Origin: Thiorhodococcus drewsii AZ1
GTDB lineage: Bacteria > Pseudomonadota > Gammaproteobacteria > Chromatiales > Chromatiaceae
Length of the DNA: 64,000 nucleotides
Direction: 5' to 3'
Assembly: GCF_000224065.1 (NCBI RefSeq)
Contig: NZ_AFWT01000004.1
Coordinates: 124,001 to 188,000, forward strand
Shown here piece after piece: positions 1-9,272 of this stretch (the stretch's first letter is position 1; every line of letters starts with the position of its first letter). The translations under genes were made by a program, and so were the position numbers. The notes beneath the pieces were generated by a model. That model was not told the origin of the DNA and ran no database searches. It saw only the letters and a list, made by a program, of their open reading frames with translations.

Positions 1-211
1 ATGATGGGATCAGCGTGAAAAACGGCGCGCCATGGAGGACGCCATCGGAAGGAAGCTCTTTCAAGGCTAGTCGCAAATAACGGATCCGCAAGACGTTGAC
101 GGACTCGAACCCATATCCGCCAACCGAATGACGGCAACCGCACCGAGCCACCAGCAGAACATGCCACCGAAGACCAGGCCCGCCCGAGCGCAAGATGCGG
201 ATGCGTCCGGG

Positions 212-225
212 TTGATCTCGATCAA
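212..225. promoter_or_regulatory. FNR/Anr-type binding site upstream of nrdD
   Basis: The sequence TTGAT-CTCG-ATCAA is an exact match to the FNR/Anr consensus TTGAT-N4-ATCAA. It is centred about 95 bp before the nrdD start codon, in a non-coding leader. FNR-type regulators activate class III ribonucleotide reductase genes when oxygen is absent, so the site fits the gene it precedes. A possible -10 element (CATCTA, 251-256) lies about 35 bp downstream of the box centre. The transcription start was not determined. Confidence 0.75.
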
Positions 226-244
226 TGAATGCAATACCCAGTCG

Positions 245-293
245 ACACACCATCTAGTTGACGTTAAACTTTGCGCCAACAAGATATAGCGTC
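245..293. promoter_or_regulatory. Candidate tandem NrdR boxes upstream of nrdD
   Basis: Two partial matches to the NrdR box (acaCWATATATWGtgt) sit in the nrdD leader. The better one has core CAAGATATAG (280-289, 9 of 10 positions). The weaker has core CACCATCTAG (248-257, 7 of 10) and is preceded by the expected ACA. Their cores are 32 bp apart, the spacing typical of paired NrdR boxes, which bind on the same helix face. NrdR represses ribonucleotide reductase operons when deoxynucleotides are plentiful. The weaker box alone would not be convincing; the spacing is what supports the call. Confidence 0.5.
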
Positions 294-313
294 ACCTTTT
301 TTAGAGAGTCTCC

Positions 314-2365
314 ATGGGCACCGGTCAACCAATCTTTCCAACATTGCCGACACGCGTCAGTAAACGCGACGGCTCCGAGGTCCGTTTCGACGCCTCCAAG
401 ATCGAATCCGCGATCCTGCGCGCCGGACAGGCAACGGGAGAATTTGGACAGATGGAGACCGGTCTGCTGACCGCTCAGATCGTCAAGGTGCTGGCGCATC
501 GTTTCGGCGACGGACGCCTTCCCGAAATCGAGGACATCCAGGACGTCGTCGAGCAGACCCTGATCTCGGCCAACCATTTCGAGACTGCGCGCGCCTATAT
601 TGTCTATCGCGAGCAACGCAAGAAGCTGCGCACCGACACCCGCGTCCTGGTCGATGTCACCGCCTCCATCAGCGAATATCTGGACCGCTCGGACTGGCGC
701 GTCGCCGCCAACGCCAACCAGGGCTACTCGCTCGGCGGGCTCATCCTCAACACCTCGGGCAAGATGATCGCCAACTATTGGTTGAGCCATGTCTACCCGC
801 CCGAGATCGGTCAGACCCATCGCGAAGGCGATCTCCACATACACGACTTGGATATGCTTTCCGGCTATTGCGCCGGCTGGTCGCTGCGCAACCTACTCAA
901 CGAGGGGCTGAACGGCGTACCCGGGAAGGTCGAGGCCAGCGCGCCCAAGCACATGTCCTCGGCGATCGGCCAGATCGTCAATTTCCTCGGCACCTTGCAG
1001 AACGAATGGGCCGGCGCCCAGGCGTTCTCCAGCTTCGACACCTACATGGCGCCCTTCGTGCGCGTCGATGAACTGCCCTACAAGCAGGTCAAGCAGTACA
1101 TCCAGGAACTGATCTACAACCTCAACGTGCCGTCACGCTGGGGAACCCAGACGCCCTTCACCAACCTGACCTTCGACTGGGTCTGCCCGGACGACCTCAA
1201 GGAGCAGGTGCCCGTGATCGGCGGCGAGGAGCAGCCCTTCACCTACGGCGACCTCCAGGCCGAGATGGACATGATCAATCGAGCCTATATCGAGGTCATG
1301 ACCGAGGGCGACGCCAAGGGCCGGATCTTCACCTTTCCGATCCCGACCTACAACATCACCCCGGACTTCCCCTGGGAGAGCGAGAACGCCGAACTGCTGT
1401 TCGAGATGACCGCGAAGTACGGCCTGCCCTACTTCCAAAACTTCATCAACTCCGAGCTCACCCCCAACATGGTGCGCTCCATGTGCTGCCGTCTGCAGCT
1501 CGATCTGCGCGAGCTGCTCAAGCGCGGCAACGGACTCTTCGGCTCGGCCGAACAGACCGGATCGCTCGGCGTGGTCACCATCAACTGCGCTCGTCTCGGC
1601 TATACCCACAAGGGTGACGAGGCCGGACTGATGGCGCGGCTCGACGAGCTGCTCGACATCGCTCGCAACAGCCTGGAAATGAAGCGCAAGGTCATCAAGC
1701 GCCACATGGACGCGGGGCTCTTCCCCTATACCAAGCGTTATCTGGGCACACTGCGCAATCATTTCTCGACCATCGGCATCAACGGGGTCAACGAGATGGT
1801 CCGCAACTTCAGCGGCGACGCGGACGACATCACCACCCCGAACGGCCACGCGCTGGCCTGCCGACTGCTCGATCACGTCCGCGAACGCATGCTCGAATTC
1901 CAGGAAGCGACCGGCAACATGTACAACCTGGAGGCCACCCCGGCCGAGGGAACGACCTACCGCTTCGCCCGCGAGGACCAGAAGCGCTATCCGGACATCA
2001 TCCAGGCCGGCACCCGGGAGACCCCCTACTACACCAACAGCTCGCAGCTACCAGTCGGCTACACCGACGACCCCTTCGAAGCGCTGGCCATGCAGGAGGA
2101 TCTGCAGACCAAGTACACCGGCGGCACCGTGCTGCACCTCTACATGAGCGAGCAGATCTCATCCACGGATGCCTGCCGTCGTCTGGTGCGCCGCGCGCTG
2201 GAGAACTTCCGCCAGCCCTACATCACCATCACGCCGGTGTTCTCCATCTGCCCCAAACACGGCTACATCGCCGGCGAGCACCATTTCTGCCCGATCTGCG
2301 ACAAGGAGCTGATCGCGCGCAAGCAGGCCGACACCACGACCACGGCCAACGAAGCACACGCCTGA
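314..2365 (+). CDS. nrdD: Anaerobic (class III) ribonucleoside-triphosphate reductase, large part, lacking the C-terminal glycyl-radical segment
   Basis: NrdD reduces ribonucleoside triphosphates to deoxyribonucleotides without oxygen, using a glycyl radical. The 683-residue protein opens with an ATP-cone (residues about 10-95, allosteric ATP/dATP site), followed by the ten-stranded barrel. The motif SMCCRL carries adjacent cysteines; I recall MCCR as a hallmark of the redoxin-dependent NrdD2 subclass, but this needs checking. Near the C-terminus CPKHGYIAGEHHFCPIC is a zinc-ribbon-like motif, after which the protein ends with a low-complexity tail. The usual RVxGY radical loop that follows the zinc site is absent here and is encoded by the next gene. 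A purine-rich AGAGAG lies before the ATG. Probably co-transcribed with the next two genes. Confidence 0.95.
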   Translation: MGTGQPIFPTLPTRVSKRDGSEVRFDASKIESAILRAGQATGEFGQMETGLLTAQIVKVLAHRFGDGRLPEIEDIQDVVEQTLISANHFETARAYIVYREQRKKLRTDTRVLVDVTASISEYLDRSDWRVAANANQGYSLGGLILNTSGKMIANYWLSHVYPPEIGQTHREGDLHIHDLDMLSGYCAGWSLRNLLNEGLNGVPGKVEASAPKHMSSAIGQIVNFLGTLQNEWAGAQAFSSFDTYMAPFVRVDELPYKQVKQYIQELIYNLNVPSRWGTQTPFTNLTFDWVCPDDLKEQVPVIGGEEQPFTYGDLQAEMDMINRAYIEVMTEGDAKGRIFTFPIPTYNITPDFPWESENAELLFEMTAKYGLPYFQNFINSELTPNMVRSMCCRLQLDLRELLKRGNGLFGSAEQTGSLGVVTINCARLGYTHKGDEAGLMARLDELLDIARNSLEMKRKVIKRHMDAGLFPYTKRYLGTLRNHFSTIGINGVNEMVRNFSGDADDITTPNGHALACRLLDHVRERMLEFQEATGNMYNLEATPAEGTTYRFAREDQKRYPDIIQAGTRETPYYTNSSQLPVGYTDDPFEALAMQEDLQTKYTGGTVLHLYMSEQISSTDACRRLVRRALENFRQPYITITPVFSICPKHGYIAGEHHFCPICDKELIARKQADTTTTANEAHA

Positions 2366-2415
2366 CCGACCATCGAGTCGCCAACCAAAACGCACCAACT
2401 AAGGAAATCACTGAC

Positions 2416-2604
2416 ATGAACGACGCACGCACCCAACTCAGCAACGAAGAGCGCACCCCCTGCGAGGTCTGGACCCGCGTCATGGGCTATCACCGCCCGG
2501 TCTCCGCCTTCAACAACGGCAAGCGCGCCGAGCATGCCGAACGCTGCTACTTCAACGAACAGCCCAAGGGTTCGGTGCAGCGCCGCGAGCAGTTGGCCGC
2601 CTAA
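2416..2604 (+). CDS. Separate glycyl-radical small protein of anaerobic ribonucleotide reductase
   Basis: This 62-residue protein corresponds to the C-terminal radical domain of class III ribonucleotide reductases. It contains CEVWTRVMGYHRPV followed by FNNGKRAEH; Gly24 in RVMGY aligns with the radical-bearing glycine, and Cys16 with the cysteine before it. The gene has its own ribosome-binding site (AAGGAA, 2401-2406) and starts 50 bp after the nrdD stop. It is in a different frame from nrdD (nrdD frame 2, this gene frame 1), so simple stop-codon readthrough would not join them. Inference: NrdG installs the radical on this small chain, which then docks on NrdD. A recent frameshift splitting one gene is the alternative, but the strong ribosome-binding site and clean start argue against decay. 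Confidence 0.85.
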   Translation: MNDARTQLSNEERTPCEVWTRVMGYHRPVSAFNNGKRAEHAERCYFNEQPKGSVQRREQLAA

Positions 2605-2849
2605 GTCCCCTTTTCCCCCGCGATGCGTCGCCGTTTTCAACGGCTGTAGGCGACAGGAAATCATAGGAACATCGTCACGTTCCGATCCCGAATCGTCACT
2701 ACCCAGGGATGGGCTATCGCGATGCGCTCAGGGGGCGAACCAGAAGATAGGGAAGCAGGCCGAACTCTAAAGACGGCCTACCCCCGAGCAAAGACAGACC
2801 CCGCGCTCATTCATAACCAGCCTCCACGAGGCAGGCAGTACCCGATCAC

Positions 2850-3623
2850 ATGAGCCACCCCGTCAGCCCCTCAACGCAGCAGACGCCCACACCCGACCTC
2901 GAAGCGCTATCGACAGCCGCGCACATCTCCAGCGCCGACCGTTTGCGCATCGGCGGATTCACCCGACTCACCACCATCGACTACCCCGGCGAACTGGCCG
3001 CCGTCGTCTTCTGCCAAGGCTGCGCCTGGCGCTGCCGCTACTGCCACAACACCGATCTGCTCGACGCCCGCGCCCCCGGACTCATCCACTGGACCGACAT
3101 CCGCAGATTTCTCGAACAGCGCATCGGTCTGCTCGACGGCGTCGTCTTCAGCGGCGGCGAGCCCACCGCACAGAGCGCCCTCGGCGCGGCCATGCAAGAG
3201 ACCCGCGCGCTCGGATTCAAGGTCGGACTCCATACCGGCGGCGCCTACCCAGATCGTCTCCGCGACCTGCTTCCGCTCATCGACTGGGTCGGCCTCGACA
3301 TCAAGGCCCTGCCCCACGACTACCCAGCCATCACCGGCGTCGCCAACTCCGGCCAGCGCGCCTGGGAGAGCCTGGACCTCCTGCTCACCGCCCGCGTGCC
3401 GATGGAGGTCCGCACCACCCTGATGCCGAACTGGACACCCGAGCAGATCGCCGAACTTGCGCATGCGATCGCCGATGCGGGTGTGACGCAGTACTGCATT
3501 CAGGGGTGCGATACGGATCGAGCGTTGGATGAAACGCTGCAGGGGTCTTTGGTGGGGATGGACGAGCGGATCGGATTGATTGATAAAAACCGGTTCGCAA
3601 ACTTCGCGATTCGCGGAGATTGA
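2850..3623 (+). CDS. nrdG: Anaerobic ribonucleotide reductase activase (radical SAM)
   Basis: NrdG uses a [4Fe-4S] cluster and S-adenosylmethionine to create the glycyl radical in the reductase. The 257-residue protein carries the radical SAM motif CAWRCRYC (Cys58, Cys62, Cys65; CxxxCxxC), with an additional Cys55 just before it, and the following SGGEPT segment that contacts SAM. The N-terminal 30 residues are low in complexity and the ribosome-binding site is weak, so the true start could be further downstream. It follows the small glycyl-radical gene by 245 bp, which is long for an operon but has no obvious terminator. At about 257 residues it resembles the longer NrdG forms rather than the roughly 155-residue E. 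coli enzyme. Confidence 0.93.
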   Translation: MSHPVSPSTQQTPTPDLEALSTAAHISSADRLRIGGFTRLTTIDYPGELAAVVFCQGCAWRCRYCHNTDLLDARAPGLIHWTDIRRFLEQRIGLLDGVVFSGGEPTAQSALGAAMQETRALGFKVGLHTGGAYPDRLRDLLPLIDWVGLDIKALPHDYPAITGVANSGQRAWESLDLLLTARVPMEVRTTLMPNWTPEQIAELAHAIADAGVTQYCIQGCDTDRALDETLQGSLVGMDERIGLIDKNRFANFAIRGD

Positions 3624-3633
3624 GAAAGCCCGC

Positions 3634-3814
3634 GTAGGGCGCAATAGCGATCGGCGTATTGCGCCGCATGCGGGGAGACCAGCGTCCTTTGGGGCACAGC
3701 CAAACTCACATGCTGCTCCGGCTCGGCTCGGTGACAGCACGGGATTCGTGGCCAAACAGTGACCTCGGCACCCACTTCCTTTCGGCGCAATACGCTGCGC
3801 TATTGCGCCCTACG
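3634..3814. repeat. Paired palindromic repeat, family A copy 1
   Basis: Two palindromic units face each other. The first (3634-3667) begins GTAGGGCGCAATAGCG and closes with CGTATTGCGCC. The second (3783-3814) is its reverse complement, ending CGCTATTGCGCCCTACG. About 115 bp of unrelated sequence separates them. The same core pair occurs at 28520-28607 and 43608-43696. Unlike those copies, I do not see the outer terminal inverted repeats here. It lies between the convergent nrdG and rlpA-like genes. Confidence 0.8.
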
Positions 3815-3892
3815 CCGCTCGATCACAGACAGGTCTGGCAGGGCTATCGGATTGCGGATGGACGGATCGGCTTCCGCCCATGCGCAATCGGA

Positions 3893-4333
3893 TCAGAAGA
3901 GATCGATCATGATCTGCTGTGCGGCCGCGACCGTGAGGGCGGAGCGGGAGGGAGTCTTGGCTGTGTCGTCATTGAGGATTTTCAGCTCGACCGGAGCGAC
4001 GCCACGCCCCAGCATGCCAAGCTTTCGCGCGGCGGCCTTGGACAGGTCGATGGTTCGACCGCGAACGTAGGGACCACGATCGTTGACGGTCACCTCGACG
4101 GAGCGCCCATTGGTCTTATTGGTAACTATGAGACGGGTTCCGAATTTGAGGGTCTTGTGGGCCGCCGTCAGCGCATTCATGTTGAATCGCTCGCCACTGG
4201 CGGTTTGACGCCCGTTGAATCGTTCCCCGTAGTAGGAGGCAACGCCTTGAGCCACCATCGCGTTGGCCGGGGCGAACGGCAGCAGCGAGCAGAACAGCAA
4301 AAAGGGTGTGATCCAGATGCGTCGTTTGACCAA
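3893..4333 (-). CDS. RlpA-like double-psi beta-barrel lipoprotein-type protein (septal lytic transglycosylase family)
   Basis: RlpA-family proteins act in the periplasm on peptidoglycan glycan strands lacking stem peptides, or bind the wall at the septum. The protein has an N-terminal signal segment (hydrophobic stretch WITPFLLFCSLLPFAPANA) and then a double-psi beta-barrel, with hallmarks GVASYYGERFNGRQTASGE, an AAHKTL segment and VTVNDRGPY. It lacks a C-terminal SPOR domain and is therefore a short form of about 146 residues. I place the start at the TTG (4333) because GGAG lies 8 bases before it; an in-frame ATG at 4354 has no visible ribosome-binding site. The signal peptide has no clear lipobox cysteine at the cleavage site. 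The neighbouring L,D-transpeptidase on the same strand supports a cell-wall role. Confidence 0.85.
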   Translation of the reverse strand: MVKRRIWITPFLLFCSLLPFAPANAMVAQGVASYYGERFNGRQTASGERFNMNALTAAHKTLKFGTRLIVTNKTNGRSVEVTVNDRGPYVRGRTIDLSKAAARKLGMLGRGVAPVELKILNDDTAKTPSRSALTVAAAQQIMIDLF

Positions 4334-4566
4334 AACGCTTTCTCCACGTGTCATTTGGTGTTCAGGCGCCTAGCAAGGCCCCCTCGGATGTTGGCAAGGG
4401 CGGCATTCTAACCGGCAATGTGGACCTGAACCAGCCAAAACTCGCCGTCGCGGAGATGAAGATTCGTTCATACATATCGCGTCTAGCCCACTGGAATATC
4501 GATTATTCCGGTGTGCGAAGCGCGATGTGGACAGGAGGCACGCTCGGGCCAGGCCTCCCACTTGGG

Positions 4567-6252
4567 TCAATCCCCCGAACGGGTCAGTCGAACACCATTC
4601 GGAGACGCATCATCCTCACCATCGGATGGATTCACGGAAGGCACCTTGCTGTCGTCGGCGGGCTCGGGAAAGACGATGCGGACATTGAGCGAGGGACCAC
4701 CGAGGAAGGCGTCACGCAAGGCCTGATCGCGTCCATAGACATCCGGGCGGAAATGCACGCCCGACGCGTCCGCGTAGGCCGTGAGGTAGTAGAGAAGGAC
4801 GGGCAGCTCCTGGTCGAGATTGACGTAACGGGTGCGCTTGGCCCCGATGACGCGGTCGATCGCGGCACGATCCCAAGACGAGCCTTGTAGCACGAGTTCG
4901 GCCAGATGCTCCGGATTCTCGACGCGCACGCAGCCATGGCTGAGCGCGCGCCGCGAGCGTCCGAACAGCGACTTGCTCGGCGTGTCGTGGAGATAAACCG
5001 CATGACGGTTGGGAAACATGAACTTGACCCTTCCCAGCGCGTTCTTCGGACCCGGCTGCTGCACGACGCGATAGCGTTTGTAGTTGCTCGCATTCCCCCC
5101 GGAAACCTTGTGCCCAGTGCGACGGTCGACCAGCGTATAGCGGGCCGAGACCCGTCCCATGGCCTTCTGAATGGACACCGGCACGGTCCAGGTCGGATTG
5201 AAGACGAGGTGTTCCATGGAATCTCGGAACATGGGCGTCTGCGCATCGGGCGTGCCGACGACGACGCGGGTCGTCCAGAGGATCTCACCAGCACGAATCA
5301 GCCGTACCTGATAGTCGGCGACGTCGACGAAGAGATAATCCGCCGGCAGGTCCTGATAGAGCCAGCGCATGCGCTCCAGGTTGATACGCATCTGGTTCAG
5401 CTTCTGCTCGTCAAACGGGCTATTCAGCGCCGCGATCGTAGCCGGCCCCACAACACCGTCGTGCGATAGCCCCTGGCGACGCTGGAAATCCATCACGGCC
5501 TGACGCAGATCCGCGTCGAACCGAGTGGGATCGAGTGGATCGGCCAGGCTATCGGCGCCGAGCAGACGCAAACGCTCGCGCACCATGCCGACCCGGGGGT
5601 CGCGGTCCCCTTGGGCCAGGAGCCTTCCGCCGGGTAGCGACGAAAGATCCTTCAGATGCGCCTTGGCCAGATAGCTGGCGAGCGATTGCTTGAGATCGCG
5701 ATACCAAAAGGGCTCTTGGATACGGGATGCCAGAAAGGTGCTCATGGACTCGGCGTCCAGGGCACCGGACATCTCGGCGATGAGCTTATCGGCAGACACC
5801 GGAGGTCGATCGTTCCATTTGGGATCTAGGATCACCGGGTCGACCTTGCCATAGCGGGTGTGATGGACGTAGCGCAGCAGCGCGTCGCTGAGCAGGATAT
5901 CCATAGCGATCCGCTCGGATTCGCCCGATGCGGTCAACGCCCCGCCCGCGCTCATGGCCTTCAGCGTTTCGGCGTGGAAATCGCTCGGCGAGAAGCCATC
6001 GGACTCGGATGCCTCGATTAACGCCAGGAGGGCACGAACGCGCGCCGGATCGGTCCAGACGAAGGCATCGTCGCGCTGGGCGTAAAAATCGGCCAGAAGA
6101 CGCCCGGAAAGCAAGGGAACACCGGACAGCGCGGCCGTGCGGCTGTCTTTCAGGGCACGCAGGGTGTTGGTTAGAAGATCATTCGAAGAGGCCAAAGCCG
6201 GCGTAAGCGCCAGGCAAAAGCAGACGAACCGCAGATAGACACGCACTTTCAT
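4567..6252 (-). CDS. L,D-transpeptidase of the YcbB/LdtD type
   Basis: This family makes 3-3 cross-links in peptidoglycan in the periplasm. The 561-residue protein begins with a signal peptide (about residues 1-21, ending ALASS). A scaffold region follows, then a peptidoglycan-binding domain (about 215-280, with RQAVMDFQRRQGLSHDGVVG). The YkuD catalytic domain (about 310-460) contains the catalytic motif SHGCVRV with Cys441 and its partner histidine in VYLHDTP. Length and domain order match E. coli YcbB (about 615 residues). A purine-rich GAGAG precedes the ATG. The short RlpA-like gene follows on the same strand after about 230 bp. Confidence 0.93.
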   Translation of the reverse strand: MKVRVYLRFVCFCLALTPALASSNDLLTNTLRALKDSRTAALSGVPLLSGRLLADFYAQRDDAFVWTDPARVRALLALIEASESDGFSPSDFHAETLKAMSAGGALTASGESERIAMDILLSDALLRYVHHTRYGKVDPVILDPKWNDRPPVSADKLIAEMSGALDAESMSTFLASRIQEPFWYRDLKQSLASYLAKAHLKDLSSLPGGRLLAQGDRDPRVGMVRERLRLLGADSLADPLDPTRFDADLRQAVMDFQRRQGLSHDGVVGPATIAALNSPFDEQKLNQMRINLERMRWLYQDLPADYLFVDVADYQVRLIRAGEILWTTRVVVGTPDAQTPMFRDSMEHLVFNPTWTVPVSIQKAMGRVSARYTLVDRRTGHKVSGGNASNYKRYRVVQQPGPKNALGRVKFMFPNRHAVYLHDTPSKSLFGRSRRALSHGCVRVENPEHLAELVLQGSSWDRAAIDRVIGAKRTRYVNLDQELPVLLYYLTAYADASGVHFRPDVYGRDQALRDAFLGGPSLNVRIVFPEPADDSKVPSVNPSDGEDDASPNGVRLTRSGD

Positions 6253-6369
6253 CGGCCGCTCTCTGATGGGGAGTCAAACGATCGTCAGACTGTGGATTTT
6301 ACCCGAGATGTGTTCACAACAGAATGGACCTCGACACATAACCGGCAACGGCGACTGGACGGCACCTGA

Positions 6370-7863
6370 TCAGATCGCCTCTCCGACCAACTGAACACGC
6401 CCCTGCTCGTCGACGCTCTCCAGCCGGACCGCGAACCCCCAAAGCCGGCGGATATGGCGCAGCATCTCCTCGACCGAATCGCCCAACGGACGCCGGTTGT
6501 GGGTGAAATGGCGCAGCGTCATGGAACGATCGCCGCGCCGGTCGACGCTGAAGACTTGGATATTGGGCTCACGGGTACCGAGGTTGTACTGCTCGGCCAG
6601 TGCCTGGCGCAGTGCTCGATAGCCCTGTTCCTCATGAATCGCCGTCACATTCAGATGCTCCTCGCGATCGTCATCGCAGATGGCGAAAAGGTGAAAGTCG
6701 CGCATCAGTGTCGGCGAAAGAAATTGGGCGATGAAGCTCTCGTCCTTGAAGTTGCGCATGGCGAAGTCCAGCACCTTCTTCCAGTCGCCACCGGCGAAGT
6801 CCGGGAACCAGTAACGATCCTCTTCGGTCGGGCTCTCGCAGATACGACGGATATCGCGCATCATGGCAAAGCCGAGCGCATAAGGGTTGATGCCGTTGTA
6901 ATAGGGCGCATCGAACGGCGGCTGCAGCACCACGCTGGTATGGGATTGCAGGAACTCCATCATGAACCCATCGCTGACGAGACCGTCGTCGTAGAGATGG
7001 TTCAGGAGTGTGTAGTGCCAGAACGTAGCCCAACCTTCATTCATCACCTGGGTTTGGCGTTGCGGATAGAAATACTGACCGATCTTGCGCACGATCCGCA
7101 CCACCTCGCGCTGCCAGGGTTCGAGCAGCGGGGCGTTCTTCTCGATGAAATAGAGCAGGTTTTCCTGCGGCTCCTCGGGCCAGCGTATCTCGCCGCCCTC
7201 CTCGGCGGAGCCCTCCTGACGCGGCAGGGTCCGCCAGAGATCGTTGACCTGATACTGGAGATAGGTCTCGCGCTCGAGCTGCCGCCGCTGCTCCTCGGCC
7301 ATGCTGAGCGGCGCCGGGCGCTTGTAGCGGTCGACGCCGTGGTTCATGAGCGCGTGACAGGAATCGAGCAACAGCTCGACCTCCTCATGCCCGTAACGCT
7401 CTTCGCACTGGGCGATATATTTCCGCGCGAACACCAGATAGTCGATGATGGCATCGGCGCTGGTCCAGGTACGAAACAGATAGTTGCCCTTGAAGAAGCT
7501 GTTGTGACCGTAACTGGCGTGGGCGATCACCAGGGCCTGCATCGGCAGGCTGTTCTCCTCCATCAGATAGGCGATGCAGGGGTCGGAGTTGATGACGATC
7601 TCGTAGGCGAGCCCCATCTGCCCGCGCCGATAGGTCTGCTCGGTGGCGACGAACTGCTTGCCGAACGACCAGTGCTGGTAATAGATGGGCAGCCCGACCG
7701 AGGAATAGGCGTCGATCATCTGCTCTGAGCTGATGACCTCGACTTGGTTGGCATAGGTATCCAGGCCATAGACGTTATGGGCACGTTCGGCGATCTCGCG
7801 GTCGAAACGCTCAAGCAGCGGGAACGACCACTCGGAGGAATCGGTGATGAGTCGCTTGGTCAT
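6370..7863 (-). CDS. SpoVR-family protein (YcgB-like)
   Basis: This 497-residue protein belongs to the SpoVR/YcgB family, widespread in proteobacteria and of unknown biochemical activity; it is named after a Bacillus spore-cortex gene. The sequence is typical throughout, with [16 protein letters not shown], a [11 protein letters not shown] segment that resembles a metal site, and [12 protein letters not shown]. Its ATG overlaps the stop of the upstream DUF444 gene in an ATGA arrangement, so the two are translationally coupled. Together with the kinase upstream they form the conserved prkA-yeaH-ycgB operon, which is induced by starvation and stationary phase in enterobacteria. Confidence 0.94.
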   Translation of the reverse strand: MTKRLITDSSEWSFPLLERFDREIAERAHNVYGLDTYANQVEVISSEQMIDAYSSVGLPIYYQHWSFGKQFVATEQTYRRGQMGLAYEIVINSDPCIAYLMEENSLPMQALVIAHASYGHNSFFKGNYLFRTWTSADAIIDYLVFARKYIAQCEERYGHEEVELLLDSCHALMNHGVDRYKRPAPLSMAEEQRRQLERETYLQYQVNDLWRTLPRQEGSAEEGGEIRWPEEPQENLLYFIEKNAPLLEPWQREVVRIVRKIGQYFYPQRQTQVMNEGWATFWHYTLLNHLYDDGLVSDGFMMEFLQSHTSVVLQPPFDAPYYNGINPYALGFAMMRDIRRICESPTEEDRYWFPDFAGGDWKKVLDFAMRNFKDESFIAQFLSPTLMRDFHLFAICDDDREEHLNVTAIHEEQGYRALRQALAEQYNLGTREPNIQVFSVDRRGDRSMTLRHFTHNRRPLGDSVEEMLRHIRRLWGFAVRLESVDEQGRVQLVGEAI

Positions 7864-9131
7864 ACATCCTGCCTCTTGAAGAGCTCCCGGAACACGGGAT
7901 AGATATCGTCGGTGCCGTCGATCTGCTGCATCGCGAAGTGGGCATGGGCCGCCATCACCTCCTGATAGGCATACCAGAGGCTCTGATGCTGACGCGGCGT
8001 AATCTCGACATAGGCGTAGTAGCGCATCAACGGCATGATCTGCTGCATCAGGATGTCGCGGCAGACCCCGGAATCCGAATCCCAGTTGTCGCCGTCCGAT
8101 GCCTGTGCGGCGTAGATGTTCCAGACGCTCGGATCGTAGCGTTCACTCACAACCTCGTAGGCCAGATTCAGCGCGCTCGACACCACGGTCCCGCCCGTCT
8201 CGCGCGAATAGAAGAACTCCTGCTCGTCCACCTCCTGAGCGATGGTGTGATGGCGGATGAAGACGACCTCGATCTTGTCGTAATTTCGCTGCAGGAACAG
8301 ATAGAGCAGGATGAAGAAACGCTTGGCCAAGTTCTTGCGGACCTGATCCATGGATCCAGAAACATCCATGATGCAGAGCATCACCGCCTTGCTGGTCGGC
8401 TCGGGCTGCTTGACGAAGCTCTGATAGCGCAGATCGAAGGTGTCGATGAAGGGCAGCGCGGCAATGCGGGTCTTGAGCCGGTCGATCTCCTCGCGCCGCT
8501 CGCGAACCTGGATATCGTCCTCGCCGATACCCGTGGCCAGCAGACCCTCGATCTCCTCCTCCAACTCGCGGATACGTGCCCGTGACGGCGCGCCGAGTGC
8601 CGTGCGACGCGCGATGGCGCCCTTGAGCGAGCGCACCACGTCGATGTTGGTCGGCGCGCCCTGGGTCGCGTAGCCGGCGCGAACCGTCTTGAACTCGGTG
8701 GTGCCGATCAGCTGGTTGCGCACCAGATTGGGCAGTTCCAGGTCATCGAAGAGCAGGTCGAGAAATTCCTCGCGCGACAACTCGAAGACGAAGTCGTCCT
8801 CGCCGGTGCCTCCCTTCCCCGCCTTGCCCTGACCGGAACCCTCGCCGCTTCCGCCCTCGGGACGGCGGATCTTGTCGCCGCGCATGAACTCCCTGTTCCC
8901 GGGGTGGACCATGTCGCGCACGCCACCCTTACCGTGGTGAAAGACCGGCTCGGAGATGTCACGGGAGGGAATGCCGACCTTCTCGCCCGAATCGATGTCG
9001 GTGATGCTCCGTTTGTTGACCGCATCGGCAACGGCCCGCTTGAGCTGGGTCTTGTAGCGCTTGAGGAAACGCTGGCGATTGACCGTGCTCTTGTTCCTGC
9101 CGTTCAGGCGCCGATCGATGAAATGTGACAT
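7860..9131 (-). CDS. yeaH: DUF444 / YeaH family protein
   Basis: The protein is 423 residues from the start chosen here. It matches E. coli YeaH in length and begins with the family hallmark [16 protein letters not shown]. An upstream in-frame start (9227) would add 32 residues unlike the family, so I prefer 9131. The C-terminal half is a von Willebrand factor A-like fold, with [10 protein letters not shown] as the DxSxS metal-binding motif. A glycine-rich linker ([18 protein letters not shown]) separates it from the N-terminal part. It sits between prkA and spoVR on the same strand and overlaps the latter by 4 bases. The molecular function is unknown; genetic work elsewhere links it to the PrkA kinase in nutrient-stress survival. 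Confidence 0.93.
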   Translation of the reverse strand: MSHFIDRRLNGRNKSTVNRQRFLKRYKTQLKRAVADAVNKRSITDIDSGEKVGIPSRDISEPVFHHGKGGVRDMVHPGNREFMRGDKIRRPEGGSGEGSGQGKAGKGGTGEDDFVFELSREEFLDLLFDDLELPNLVRNQLIGTTEFKTVRAGYATQGAPTNIDVVRSLKGAIARRTALGAPSRARIRELEEEIEGLLATGIGEDDIQVRERREEIDRLKTRIAALPFIDTFDLRYQSFVKQPEPTSKAVMLCIMDVSGSMDQVRKNLAKRFFILLYLFLQRNYDKIEVVFIRHHTIAQEVDEQEFFYSRETGGTVVSSALNLAYEVVSERYDPSVWNIYAAQASDGDNWDSDSGVCRDILMQQIMPLMRYYAYVEITPRQHQSLWYAYQEVMAAHAHFAMQQIDGTDDIYPVFRELFKRQDV

Positions 9132-9272
9132 AGGGGATGCGTTCTCTGCGTCTAGGCGGTTCGATCGCCCGAGGAGCCGCCGGCGATCGGCCGACAACAC
9201 TCGGATCGATTCGCTGTCTCTGGGCACCCCGAGCCGGACGCTCTCGCACCCAGCCCGCGCGCCCGTGACGAA

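Noticed and set aside
67-282. 71-codon minus-strand frame at the window start
   Set aside because: It overlaps the FNR and NrdR-like sites of the nrdD leader, has no ribosome-binding site and no recognisable features.
1133-1876. 247-codon minus-strand frame inside nrdD
   Set aside because: It is antisense to a clearly conserved enzyme; long antisense frames are expected at this GC content.
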